Numbered from the stretch's first letter, positions 8,982-16,297 are shown. The stretch: DNA of 26,617 nt from an uncultured Dialister sp. (GCA_934216155.1 CAKQBK010000034.1:1-26617), one strand, 5' to 3'. Numbers and translations: made by a program. The notes: a model not told the origin generated them from the letters alone.

Positions 8982-9402
8982 AATGATAGGTCCGTAGGAC
9001 ATCGTTTTAGCAAAGCATGTTAGTGTAAAAAGTGGCATTTTCTATAGCGTCATTTCGACCGGTCATATTTGTGCGGGATGAAAAAGTAGTAATGAAACGC
9101 AATGTGTAGAAGAGTGGAGAAATCTCAACGCACTAGCGGTAAGGGCTTTCTGATTCAAATCATAACGGTGAAACAATATTTTGAGCAAAGCGAAAAACAC
9201 AGCTCTAGCGAGCTGCTATGATATGTGTCATTTAGCCCTTCCCGCTAGTGCTGCGAGATTTCTCCACTCTCCTACACATCCAGTTTCATATCATATGTTT
9301 CATTTCGCACAAATACGACCGGTCGAAATGACGTTAAAGATAAAATCGCTTTTCTTAACAATAGCATGTCTCGGATAAACGAAGTCCTACGACCTATCAT
9401 TT
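8982..9402. mobile_element. 420-bp palindromic MITE-like element
   Basis: The two halves are inverted copies of each other: AATGATAGGTCCGTAGGAC at the left end and GTCCTACGACCTATCATTT at the right; CGTCATTTCGACCGGTC against its reverse complement at 9309-9333; and GTGTAGAAGAGTGGAGAAATC with CACTAGCGGTAAGGGCT against the copy around 9232-9284. The centre contains the small palindrome AGCTCTAGCGAGCT (9201-9214). It has no transposase. The outer ends match those of the element at 18217-18503, so the ends look like a mobile family's termini. No clear target duplication was seen. ORFs inside are chance. Confidence 0.75.
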
Positions 9403-9452
9403 CAATGTAATGCCATTACAACATAGAAGGCATTGAGTCAATCGTGGACAAC

Positions 9453-9728
9453 AAAAAAAATCCGCACACAAAGAAGAGGTATCGCCGTCATACAAATTTT
9501 CATCTGTATATACCTTTTCTCCGGTGCGGATTCTTATCCGAAAGGGAACTGAATAAGCAATGTCATATTTGGTTGTACATGGAAGAAAATCGTTTTTATT
9601 TTCTTCACCTTTGGACGGGAATGTACTTCCCGGCGCGCTTATGGTATTCACCATTGGTAGGCGAACTGCAGCTTCCACTGTCCTGTGTATTTTTCTGGGA
9701 TCCCTCCACAGGGGCTTCCGCTTCGCTT
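9453..9728 (-). ncRNA. Probable structured small RNA of unknown class
   Basis: On the minus strand an extended -10 promoter is followed by about 275 nt rich in hairpins and ending in a terminator. The 5' GAATAAGC (9732-9725) can pair with GCTTATTC (9558-9551), closing a domain. That domain contains CCTGTG...CACAGG, ATGGT-gaat-ACCAT, CGGGAA-gtaca-TTCCCG and GAAGAAAAT...ATTTTCTTC hairpins. The 3' end is a stem AATCCGCAC / GTGTGCGGATT followed by a run of T (9458-9451). No protein reading frame is credible. It lacks the signatures of tmRNA, RNase P RNA and SRP RNA that I could check by eye. A 6S-like RNA is one possibility on architecture alone. Confidence 0.5.
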
Positions 9729-9734
9729 ATTCTT

Positions 9735-9762
9735 AGTATAGCATAAGTTACGAAAAAAGCAA
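9735..9762 (-). promoter_or_regulatory. Promoter of the minus-strand small RNA
   Basis: On the minus strand TTGCTT (9762-9757), 16 bp, then TATACT (9740-9735) preceded by TGC, an extended -10. Confidence 0.5.
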
Positions 9763-10052
9763 GAACATTCTGTCGCGCTTTTGAAAATGTTTTGAGACAG
9801 TTGGTTATGAAACGATAGAGGTTACAGGTTACTTAGGTTGCTCAGGTTTCTCAAGATTCTCAGGTTAGGTTGTGCTGTTGTGGCTGCTTACCTCACAATG
9901 GGATGCATTCTATTTCAAAAGGTTTTGGTTTCTATGACAGCATGGGAGCCAGAAAAGAGATTATAATAGAACCTTACGATAGCGGAATTGCAAATTAAAA
10001 GCCTCAACCGAAACCAATACACTAGAACCTACAGTAATTCATCAATTCCCTA
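9763..10052. other. Non-coding stretch with one arm of a 9-nt-period repeat
   Basis: Contains a TTACTTAGGTTGCTCAGGTTTCTCAAGATTCTCAGG-like run at about 9829-9865 (9-nt period) without an obvious opposing arm nearby. Nothing else is recognised. Confidence 0.5.
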
Positions 10053-10081
10053 TTGACATACATATGCAATGGTGCTACTAT
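10053..10081 (+). promoter_or_regulatory. Promoter of the tandem cobalamin riboswitch transcript
   Basis: TTGACA (10053-10058), 17 bp, TACTAT (10076-10081). The aptamer starts about 20 bp later. Confidence 0.7.
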
Positions 10082-10100
10082 ATATTCAACCGAATATGAA

Positions 10101-10285
10101 AAGAGAGGTGCCCATGAGGGCTTAATAGGGAAGACCGGTGAAATGCCGGCACGGTCCCGCCACTGTAATACGGAGCGAATCCAGGGAATGTCACTGAGAA
10201 ATCGGGAAGACAGGATAGCGAGGAAGTAGAGTCAGGAGAACTGCCTATCTTATATCACCGTTTGACCCACGAGCGATGGGAAGGG
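10101..10285 (+). promoter_or_regulatory. Cobalamin riboswitch, first of a tandem pair
   Basis: Closing stem AAGAGAGG with CCTATCTT (one mismatch), then GTGCCCATGAGGGC, GACCGGTGAAATGCCGGCACGG, the invariant GGTCCCGCCACTGTA and the B12 box GAGTCAGGAGAACTGCC. The downstream arm ATCACCGTTTGACCCACGAGCGATGGG could form the kissing helix. Own terminator at 10302-10330. The sequence is very similar to the second copy, pointing to a local duplication. Confidence 0.93.
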
Positions 10286-10301
10286 GATGTCTTATAGATG
10301 T

Positions 10302-10330
10302 CTCTTTGCGTTCGTGCAAAGAGGTTTTTT
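10302..10330 (+). terminator. Terminator after the first tandem riboswitch
   Basis: CTCTTTGC (10302-10309) pairs with GCAAAGAG (10316-10323) around GTTCGT, followed by GTTTTTT. Confidence 0.85.
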
Positions 10331-10370
10331 ATTGGTCAAACATCGGTTATTGAGGAGCAAAATTTCATAA

Positions 10371-10562
10371 GAAGACAGGTGCCCACAAGGGCTTAATAGG
10401 GAAGACCGGTGAGATACCGGCACGGTCCCGCCACTGTAATGCAGAGTGAATCCAACAGAAAGTCACTGATTGAGGAGAATTGGGAAGGCTGGAGGAGCGA
10501 GGAAGCAGAGTCAGGAGAACTGCCTGTTTTGTACAACCGTTTGACCTACGAGCGATAGGAAG
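10371..10562 (+). promoter_or_regulatory. Cobalamin riboswitch, second of a tandem pair
   Basis: Near copy of the first: closing stem GACAGG with CCTGTT, GTGCCCACAAGGGC, GACCGGTGAGATACCGGCACGG, GGTCCCGCCACTGTA, B12 box GAGTCAGGAGAACTGCC and the arm AACCGTTTGACCTACGAGCGATAGG. The GCCGG pairing and the closing stem differ from copy one by compensating or neutral changes, suggesting that both are maintained. Terminator at 10600-10636. No gene that it would regulate is found downstream. Confidence 0.93.
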
Positions 10563-10599
10563 GTGTGTTTAGATACAAGTCTTTTTGACGTGCATTGAA

Positions 10600-10636
10600 C
10601 CACCCTTATACTATCCTAAAGGGTGGATTTTTGTTT
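10600..10636 (+). terminator. Terminator after the second tandem riboswitch
   Basis: CCACCCTT (10600-10607) pairs with AAGGGTGG (10619-10626), then ATTTTTGTTT. Confidence 0.85.
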
Positions 10637-10773
10637 ACTATTTCAGTCATGATGAGGATCAATGATTGAAATATCTCATCAGAGGATGGCGACAGGGAAC
10701 GCTATTCTCTACTGACTGGACATATGGTTTGTGACTGGGACACCAGCCATAAATCACCGGTCATTCTATAGTT

Positions 10774-11023
10774 GTAAATGCCTTCGGGCTTTACATATAC
10801 CTGTGGGCTCGTTCCCATGGTTCATCTCCTTTCGGTGATGACGATAACAGGGAAATATCATCATCACCTCCCTTTTTCAACTATCTTCATCTTGAAGTCA
10901 CTATATATCGATGTACTCCTCCTTGTGAGGTTTACATATACCTGTGGGACTTGTTGTCTCATGGTTCATCTCCCTTCGGCGATGACGATAACAGGGAAAT
11001 ATCATCATCGCCTCTCTTTTTAC
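10774..11023. ncRNA. Duplicated structured unit with compensatory changes, function unknown
   Basis: Two units (10790-10878 and 10930-11023) share TTTACATATACCTGTGGG, ATGGTTCATCTCC and a 13-bp hairpin with loop ACAGGGAAA, and each ends in a pyrimidine/T tract. Base pairs covary between copies: the outer pair of the big stem is T-A in GGTGATGA/TCATCACC and C-G in GGCGATGA/TCATCGCC. The smaller hairpin is GGG-ctcgtt-CCC in one and GGGAC-ttgtt-GTCTC in the other. A hairpin with a TTCG loop (10774-10794) precedes unit one. T tracts and G-U pairs in the small hairpin favour the plus strand, but the single imperfect pair of the big stem (C opposite A on plus, G-U on minus) favours minus, so the strand is unresolved. 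Minus-strand reading places GGAG then ATG after each big hairpin, opening peptides of about 32-38 codons that I do not regard as established. Confidence 0.55.
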
Positions 11024-11051
11024 AAATCCTTCCACTTGGAAGTTTCCTATA

Positions 11052-11279
11052 AAGGATGCAAATCCTTCTTCTCGACTCTGTCGGCTTGTCCGACACGGAT
11101 CTACCTCCTTGGGACAAGGAATGTCTTGTCCTTCTGTCAGGATGGCGGTCTATTGCCATCCTGGCACCTCTCTTTTTTTTAGTAATAACTTTCCAGAAGG
11201 AAGTTATTATACAGGTTCTCATTATTGGAGCCCAACCAGCTCCACCCCTTTGGAAGCGGCGTAGGTCGCTTCTTTTTTT
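11052..11279 (+). other. Ladder of hairpins ending in two strong terminators
   Basis: Successive hairpins: AAGGAT/ATCCTT (11052-11067), TGTCGG/CCGACA (11079-11095), GGACAAG/CTTGTCC (11112-11131), CAGGATGGC/GCCATCCTG (11138-11163) with a T8 tail to 11180, AATAACT/AGTTATT (11184-11208), GGAGC/GCTCC (11227-11243) and GAAGCG/CGCTTC (11253-11272) with a T7 tail. The phrase CACCTCTCTTTTT after the fourth hairpin resembles the tail of the two upstream duplicated units, suggesting a decayed or diverged third unit. The overlapping ORFs have no familiar protein content. Confidence 0.5.
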
Positions 11280-11330
11280 CTGCATTTTTGTTTTGCGTCT
11301 TTAGGTATTTATGACGGTTGATAAAAAAGT

Positions 11331-11669
11331 GAGGAGTTAGGAGTTAGGAATGAGGAGTGAGGAGTGAAGGTAGCGGCGCACAAAATTTGGAAGCGCCGCA
11401 GATTTTAAAAGGTTATTATTCCGTCGTTTACATCCTCTCTCAAATTGCCTAAACCGCTTAACAAAAGGTTATAAAAGGTTATAAAAGGTTATGAGATTAC
11501 GGTACGTGCATAACCTTTTATAACCTTTTTAACCTTGAGCCAAGCGATAGATTCTGTATGTCAGAAAATCTAATTCAGTAGAATAATAACCTTTTTTTAT
11601 TTTGCGGCCCTATATGAATTGTGGGCCGCCACCACCACTCCTCACTCCTAATGCCTCACTCCTCACTAA
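11331..11669. repeat. Composite nested-palindrome element (full form)
   Basis: Outer layer: heptads GAGTTAG/GAATGAG/GAGTGAG (11331-11369) against CTCACTC/CTAATGC units (11634-11668). Second layer: a GC-rich clamp at each side (GCGGCGCacaaaatttggaaGCGCCGC on the left, GCGGCCctatatgaattgtGGGCCGC on the right). Third: AAAAGGTTATTATTC (11405-11419) against GAATAATAACCTTTTT (11580-11595). Core: three GGTTATAAAA decamers against CATAACCTTTTATAACC (11464-11535). No protein gene. It fills the space between the hairpin ladder and the terminator of the HAD gene. Confidence 0.85.
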
Positions 11670-11694
11670 AAAAGCAGCCTTGCGGCTGCTTTTT
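11669..11694. terminator. Bidirectional terminator at the 3' end of the HAD gene
   Basis: AGCAGCC (11673-11679) pairs with GGCTGCT (11684-11690) with A/T tracts on both sides. It touches the minus-strand stop codon of the HAD gene. Confidence 0.8.
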
Positions 11695-12455
11695 CAAATC
11701 CATCCAAAGTGTTTACAAGCATTATAAATGCCATCTTCATCGGCGCGGGTGGTGATGTATTTCGCTTTTTCTTTCAGGTCCGGTTTGGCATTTCCCATAG
11801 CGACAGAGAACCATTCGGGGCGGAACATGGTTCTATCGTTGGTGCCGTCGCCAAAGACGACGATGTCTTTATCAGGAATGGAGAATCGTTTTTGTATTTC
11901 CTGAATGCCCCGTTCTTTATGAACCGGTTCAATCAGCATGGTGTCGGTGCGGAACCAAACGTAGGGGAGACCACCGAGGGGGATATCAGCCAGTTCTTCT
12001 TTGTGGCAGGCAATGAAGATTTTGTGAATGGCAGAGACTGTATGGAAATCAAAAGAGGGGTCTACCAGGGTTTCATAGTAGCGATCTTTGACTTTTTCTA
12101 AATAGGACGAACTGGTGGTGATACGCAGTTTCTTGTTGTAAGGCGCCACAGCCCAGGGATGTTTCTCGGTGTCTATTTCAGAAAACAGGTGGAAACAAGC
12201 ATCCAATGGCAACCCTTCATCGTAAATGATTTGGCCATCCAGGGTGACCGCATTGCCACCGTCTGATACAGCAGCAGAAATACCCAGCTCTGTAGCGACT
12301 TGCCAGGCGTCGGATTGCATGCGCCCGGTGGCGATAGAAACGAAATGCCCATTTTTCTGCAGCAGCCGAATGGCTTCTCTGGTGCTTTCCGGATAATCCG
12401 CCGTGAGAGGCGTGGTCAATGTGCCGTCGATATCAAAGAAAAAATATTTTTTCAT
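11694..12455 (-). CDS. Cof-type HAD-IIB phosphatase
   Basis: This 253-aa protein is a haloacid dehalogenase superfamily hydrolase of the Cof/YidA group, which dephosphorylates small phosphorylated metabolites; the substrate cannot be read from sequence. Motif I is FDIDGT (residues 7-12, nucleophile and acid/base Asp). SIATGR gives the motif II Thr region, Lys in the HKERGIQEI segment fits motif III, and GDGTND near residue 207-212 is motif IV binding Mg. The C2-type cap lies between. AAAGGAG precedes the ATG. The gene stands alone on the minus strand with a terminator at its stop. Confidence 0.9.
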   Translation of the reverse strand: MKKYFFFDIDGTLTTPLTADYPESTREAIRLLQKNGHFVSIATGRMQSDAWQVATELGISAAVSDGGNAVTLDGQIIYDEGLPLDACFHLFSEIDTEKHPWAVAPYNKKLRITTSSSYLEKVKDRYYETLVDPSFDFHTVSAIHKIFIACHKEELADIPLGGLPYVWFRTDTMLIEPVHKERGIQEIQKRFSIPDKDIVVFGDGTNDRTMFRPEWFSVAMGNAKPDLKEKAKYITTRADEDGIYNACKHFGWI

Positions 12456-12790
12456 AATTTTCTCCTTTTTTCTTTTCCTTATTATACTATTTTTTCGATG
12501 GAAGAAAAAGAAGAAAAAAGGTTAGCCCTTCGGGCAGGTTATACTTTGTTATTTCGTGTTTTCAACATGTTTTTTCATGCCGCAGATGCAAGGTTATAAA
12601 AGGTTATGCATTAGCGATTGTTTCATAACCTTTTATACCCCCCCTTCATAACCTTGAACTAAGCGATATATTTGAACTTGTTAGAAAATCCAATTCAGTA
12701 GAATAATAACCTTTTTTATTTTGCGGCCCTATATGAATTGTGGGCCGCCACCACCACTCCTCACTCCTCATTCCTAACTCCTCACTGCTT
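12456..12790. repeat. Spacer with right half of the composite nested-palindrome element
   Basis: A decamer hairpin (AAGGTTATAAAAGGTTATG against CATAACCTTTTAT, 12590-12638) is followed by 12650-12786, almost identical to 11525-11668: AGAAAATC-AATTCAGTAGAATAATAACC, the GCGGCCCTATATGAATTGTGG clamp and CACTCCTCACTCC heptads. The last heptads abut the stop of the EamA gene. No left heptad arm is present, so this copy looks truncated. Confidence 0.8.
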
Positions 12791-13648
12791 TTAACGGTTC
12801 CCAAGAAATATGCCTCCCAGGATCAAGACGATGCCAATTCCTTGCATCATAGAAATGGATTCTCCCAGGACGATGAGGGAGAGGAGAAGGGCCACCGGAA
12901 GTTCAGAAGCGGCCAGGAGACTGCCCAGGCCGGGAGAAATATGGGGCATGCCAGTGGAGAGCAACAGAGGCGGCAAGGCCACACCGAAAAGTCCCAGTAC
13001 GATGCCAAAAGGAGCTAAATCGAGGAAGCGAGACGTGGATTCCAAGAAAACCGGTGGCAAAAGGAAAAAGGTAAAGAGCGCTGCCGTGGTCGCCATGATG
13101 GCACTTTTCCATAAGGGCGGTACATTTTTGCCAAATGTATTGAGTCCTACAATTTCTGTGGTGTAGGAACAAGCGGCCAAAAGGCCCCACAGCATACCGA
13201 TTTGAAAAGAGAACGTTTCTTGCGTGGAACATAACCCTGCTGCCAACATGGTGCCCCCCAGAGCCATCAATACCGATAGGCAGTGCAGCCCTGTGGGCCA
13301 GGTACGCTTCCGAATCATATCAACCACCGACCCCATCCAGATGGATTGGAATAGAAATACCACAGCCAACGATGCGGATAATGTTTCCAAGGATTCGTAG
13401 TAAAAAATGGTGGTCAGCGCCATGGGGATACTGAGAAAGAAAAAGGGGAGAAGCATTTTCAAAGAAATGGAATATCTGGCTTTGCAAAGAATGGCGATCC
13501 ATAGCAGGGCCATGCCGTAGAAATATTGGGCACCGGATACATCGGCCAAGCCAAATCCATGGTTGTAAGCTAACTTGACGCAGGTGGATAGCACGCCATA
13601 ACAGGCGCCAGCACCGAAAACGAGAGCGGCGTAGAATGTGGTATTCAT
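12791..13648 (-). CDS. DMT-superfamily EamA-type permease
   Basis: This 285-aa, very hydrophobic protein has about ten membrane segments in two five-helix halves, the EamA/DMT architecture used for metabolite export. The second-half signature GLFGVALPPLLLSTGMPHISPGLGSLLAASELPVALLLSLIVLGE is the typical conserved EamA stretch near the C terminus (helices 8-9), positioned at about residues 215-260. The N terminus starts with a helix and no signal peptide. AAAGGAG lies upstream of the ATG. Substrate unknown. It is on the minus strand behind the HAD gene's region but separated by about 330 bp, so it is probably its own unit. Confidence 0.85.
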   Translation of the reverse strand: MNTTFYAALVFGAGACYGVLSTCVKLAYNHGFGLADVSGAQYFYGMALLWIAILCKARYSISLKMLLPFFFLSIPMALTTIFYYESLETLSASLAVVFLFQSIWMGSVVDMIRKRTWPTGLHCLSVLMALGGTMLAAGLCSTQETFSFQIGMLWGLLAACSYTTEIVGLNTFGKNVPPLWKSAIMATTAALFTFFLLPPVFLESTSRFLDLAPFGIVLGLFGVALPPLLLSTGMPHISPGLGSLLAASELPVALLLSLIVLGESISMMQGIGIVLILGGIFLGNR

Positions 13649-14341
13649 GATTGATTTCTCCTTTATGGTAGACTGGGGATTAGGGATTGGAAGTTAGGAG
13701 TGAGGAGTGGTGGAAGGGGCGCACAATTCATATAGCGCCCCAATACCCCTTTTTATATAAACTGGGTTCTAACAGGATTTGCGTTAGTAGGTATGATTTC
13801 GTTAGAAGTTATAGATTACTTAGGTTTCTCAAGCTGCTAAGGCCTCTCATGTTTCCCTAGTGTTATCATCTCATTCGGAGAACCTGAGAAACTTGAGAAA
13901 CCTGAGTAGCCTGAGCAACCTAACATCTATTACATAATAAAACGCACAGCCCTAAGAGCTGTGCGGCGAAAACAGAATATCTGCAAAAATCCACATCCAT
14001 AGTATGGTTTTGGTGATTGTTGATGTTTATAGTATAGCACAGTTGAAAGGCGGTGACTAGTATGGTGACTATTAACTAGGCTCGGGGGATCGGGAATGTT
14101 TCACGTGAAACGCTACACTAGAAGGTTATTATTTTGCCATGTCCCATGGTACTAACAGATATAGAATACCGCTTTTCAAAAGGTTAAAAGGGTTATAAAA
14201 GGTTATGTGAATTTCGGTAGCATCATAACCTTTTATAACCCCTTTAACCTTGTCGCTTGCGGTGACAGGAAATATTTCACCGAAGAAGTCAGCAGAACAA
14301 TAACCTTTTTACCTCATTGTTCACAAATGCCAAGAATACAA
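13649..14341. repeat. Long divergent spacer filled with repeats
   Basis: From left: heptads and a GC clamp (TTAGGAGTGAGGAGTGG ... GGGGCGCACAATTCATATAGCGCCCC, 13695-13752). Then a 9-nt-period palindrome (13812-13922) with the same TAGTGTTATCATCTCATTCGG core seen at 6728-6748. Next is a small CGCACAGCCctaagaGCTGTGCGGCG hairpin (13943-13965). The parS-like site follows at 14097, then a decamer unit (14121-14310) with AAGGTTATTATT at left, AGGTTATAAAAGGTT... against ATAACCTTTTATAACCC in the core, and CAATAACCTTTTT at right. No protein gene. Confidence 0.7.
14097..14112. promoter_or_regulatory. parS-like ParB binding site
   Basis: TGTTTCACGTGAAACG differs at one end base from the widespread parS palindrome TGTTTCACGTGAAACA. 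In bacteria this site nucleates ParB/Spo0J and is enriched near the replication origin. No parA/parB genes are in the window. Confidence 0.75.
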
Positions 14342-14370
14342 TTGACAATCCCAACCACCATGCATACAAT
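14342..14370 (+). promoter_or_regulatory. Promoter of the ecfA1-ecfA2-ecfT operon
   Basis: TTGACA (14342-14347), 17 bp, TACAAT (14365-14370). A second possible promoter overlaps downstream: TTGACT (14376-14381), 18 bp, TATCAT (14400-14405). Confidence 0.65.
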
Positions 14371-14424
14371 ATGAATTGACTATATATTATAGAATTTGGT
14401 ATCATAAAGTATCGTTATGAAAAT

Positions 14425-14508
14425 GGGTGACTAGTGACTGGTGACTCGTGACTAGGGATGAATTACTAGTCTACTAGTCTACTAGTCACCAGTCACCAGT
14501 CACCAATC
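14425..14508. repeat. Heptad-period palindrome in the ecfA1 leader
   Basis: GGGTGACTAGTGACTGGTG-type heptads answered by CTAGTCTACTAGTCACCAG units; outer ATGAAAA (14418-14424) and TTTTCAT (14515-14521) extend the pairing. It lies between promoter and start codon, so it would be a large hairpin in the mRNA leader. Confidence 0.8.
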
Positions 14509-14570
14509 GTATCGTTTTCATGTAAGTGATGCACTAGCGGTGTGTCATATTTACCATAGAAAGAGGAATT

Positions 14571-15452
14571 ATGGAACAGGATAAAAAGCCGGACACGGAG
14601 AAGAAGGAAATTCTTTTTGATATCCGGCATTTGACTCATACCTTTGAAACAGAGGATGGGAAAACCTTTGATGCATTGTCCGATGTGACAGCCACCATTG
14701 AAAAAGGATCTTTCACGGCCATCATTGGGACCAATGGAAGTGGGAAGTCCACCTTGGCCCGTCATTTGAATGCCTTGTATCTCCCTACGTCCGGCGAGGT
14801 GCTGGTGGAAGGTATGTCTACCACCGATATGAACCACATCTGGGATATTCGGCAGAAGGTGGGTATGGTATTTCAAAATCCAGACAACCAGTTGGTAGCA
14901 GCCATTGTGGAAGAAGATGTGGCTTTTGGACCGGAAAATTTGGGCGTGCCACCTGACGAAATTCGGAAACGGGTGGATTACGCGTTGGAAAAAGTGGGCA
15001 TGACGTCCTATCGTACCCATTCTCCAGCCATGCTGTCCGGCGGGCAGAAGCAGCGTATTGCCATTGCGGGTGTTTTGGCTATGCATCCCGATTGTATCGT
15101 TTTAGATGAACCGACAGCCATGCTGGACCCACTGGGCCGCAAGGAAGTGATGGATACCATTCACGAACTGAATCGCAGCGAAGGCATCACCATTGTATTG
15201 ATTACCCATTTCATGGAAGAAGCCGTCACAGCCGATCATGTGCTGGTGGTGGACCGGACGAAATTGCAGATGCAGGGGACCGCTCGAGAAGTATTTTCTC
15301 AGGCAGATAAATTGACCGCCATGGGGCTTGATGTGCCGGTGGCAGCGGATTTGGCCCATGGCCTTCGGCAGAATGGATTTGCAATTCCCAAAGATTGCAT
15401 GACCGATGAAGAGTTAGGAGAAGCGTTATGTCCATATGCGTCGAAAATGTAA
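14571..15452 (+). CDS. ecfA1: ECF transporter ATPase EcfA1
   Basis: This 293-aa ABC ATPase is one of the two that power group II energy-coupling-factor importers for vitamins and metal ions; it works at the inner face of the cytoplasmic membrane with EcfA2 and EcfT. Walker A GTNGSGKST (53-61), Q-loop Gln102 in FQNPDNQ, signature LSGGQ (155-159), Walker B CIVLDE (175-180) and H-loop His213 are intact. The FQNPDNQ and DVAFGPENLG blocks are characteristic of EcfA proteins. AGAGGA precedes the ATG. Its 3' end overlaps ecfA2 by 25 bases, indicating tight coupling. It is transcribed from the promoter at 14342 through a heptad hairpin leader. Confidence 0.95.
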   Translation: MEQDKKPDTEKKEILFDIRHLTHTFETEDGKTFDALSDVTATIEKGSFTAIIGTNGSGKSTLARHLNALYLPTSGEVLVEGMSTTDMNHIWDIRQKVGMVFQNPDNQLVAAIVEEDVAFGPENLGVPPDEIRKRVDYALEKVGMTSYRTHSPAMLSGGQKQRIAIAGVLAMHPDCIVLDEPTAMLDPLGRKEVMDTIHELNRSEGITIVLITHFMEEAVTADHVLVVDRTKLQMQGTAREVFSQADKLTAMGLDVPVAADLAHGLRQNGFAIPKDCMTDEELGEALCPYASKM

Positions 15453-16297
15453 GTTATATTTATGGGAAGGGTTCTCCCTTTGAAAAAGTGGCTCTGAAGG
15501 ATGTGAATCTCACCATTGAGCCCGGGGAATTTGTGGGCATCATTGGTCACACCGGCAGCGGGAAATCCACACTGATTCAGCATTTGAATGGGTTGGTTCA
15601 TCCCACCAGTGGCAAAGTGACCATCGATGGGGTTGATTTGGCACAGAAATCCAAAGAAGCGACGGCGAAACGCCATTCTGTAGGCATGGTTTTCCAGTAT
15701 CCGGAGCACCAGCTTTTTGAAGAAACGGTGGCCAAGGATATTGCTTTCGGACCGAAAAACTTGGGCTGCGATGAAGAAGAAACGGATAAACGAGTCAAAA
15801 GCGCCATGAAATTTGCGGGCCTTGATTATGATACCTTTGGTGGGCGTTCCCCATTTCGTCTGTCCGGCGGGCAGCAGCGCCGTGTAGCCATTGCAGGTGT
15901 CATTGCCATGCATCCGAATTTCTTGATTCTCGATGAACCTTCTGCCGGATTGGATCCCATTGGTCGTCGTGAAATTTTTGCTCGCATCCAGAGTTGGTAT
16001 AAAAAAGGTGTGTTCTCCGTCATTCTTGTTTCTCATAACATGGATGATATCGCTCGTTTGGCCACCCGTTTGCTGGTGATGCACAAAGGGCACTTGGTAC
16101 TGGACGGAGAACCGATGGATATTTTCCTTCATCATAGAAAGGAACTGCAGGAATGTGGCGTCGATGCACCGCCATTGACCCAGACCTTGCTGTATTTGAA
16201 AGAAAAAGGGATTCCTGTACCGGAAGACGCGAAGACCACCGAAGAGGCGGTAGAAAAAATGGTTCACATGCTGGGAGGTAAGGCACATGCTAACTGA
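15428..16297 (+). CDS. ecfA2: ECF transporter ATPase EcfA2
   Basis: This 289-aa partner of EcfA1 has Walker A GHTGSGKST (40-48), Q-loop Gln90 in FQYPEHQLF, signature LSGGQ (135-139), Walker B FLILDE (155-160) and H-loop His193. The FQYPEHQLFEETV block distinguishes EcfA2 from EcfA1, which has FQNPDNQ at the equivalent place. The start is set by TAGGAG 6 nt upstream, inside the ecfA1 coding end. It overlaps ecfT by 11 bases. The two ATPases form a heterodimer that drives an S-component encoded elsewhere. Confidence 0.95.
   Translation: MSICVENVSYIYGKGSPFEKVALKDVNLTIEPGEFVGIIGHTGSGKSTLIQHLNGLVHPTSGKVTIDGVDLAQKSKEATAKRHSVGMVFQYPEHQLFEETVAKDIAFGPKNLGCDEEETDKRVKSAMKFAGLDYDTFGGRSPFRLSGGQQRRVAIAGVIAMHPNFLILDEPSAGLDPIGRREIFARIQSWYKKGVFSVILVSHNMDDIARLATRLLVMHKGHLVLDGEPMDIFLHHRKELQECGVDAPPLTQTLLYLKEKGIPVPEDAKTTEEAVEKMVHMLGGKAHAN

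Noticed and set aside
9181..9378. 65-codon frame inside the 420-bp palindrome
   Set aside because: It is read from one arm of an inverted repeat without start signals.
9397..9746. ORFs on both strands over the candidate small RNA
   Set aside because: Promoter, hairpins and terminator fit RNA; the peptides have no coding character.
10778..11182. 134-codon plus-strand frame over the duplicated hairpin units
   Set aside because: Its internal repetition comes from the DNA duplication; there is no ribosome binding site, and the stems explain conservation better than a protein.
10959..11285. 108-codon minus-strand frame over the hairpin ladder
   Set aside because: Low-complexity basic sequence across serial hairpins, no family resemblance.
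10640..11300. T-box leader in the hairpin ladder
   Set aside because: The conserved T-box antiterminator sequence (TGGNACCGCG-type) and a specifier loop are not visible.
11331..11380. Heptad arrays as a possible CRISPR array
   Set aside because: The units are 7 nt with no spacers and appear as inverted pairs; no cas genes are present.
15299..16288. Long antisense frame over ecfA1/ecfA2
   Set aside because: Complement of conserved ABC ATPase motifs; no independent support.
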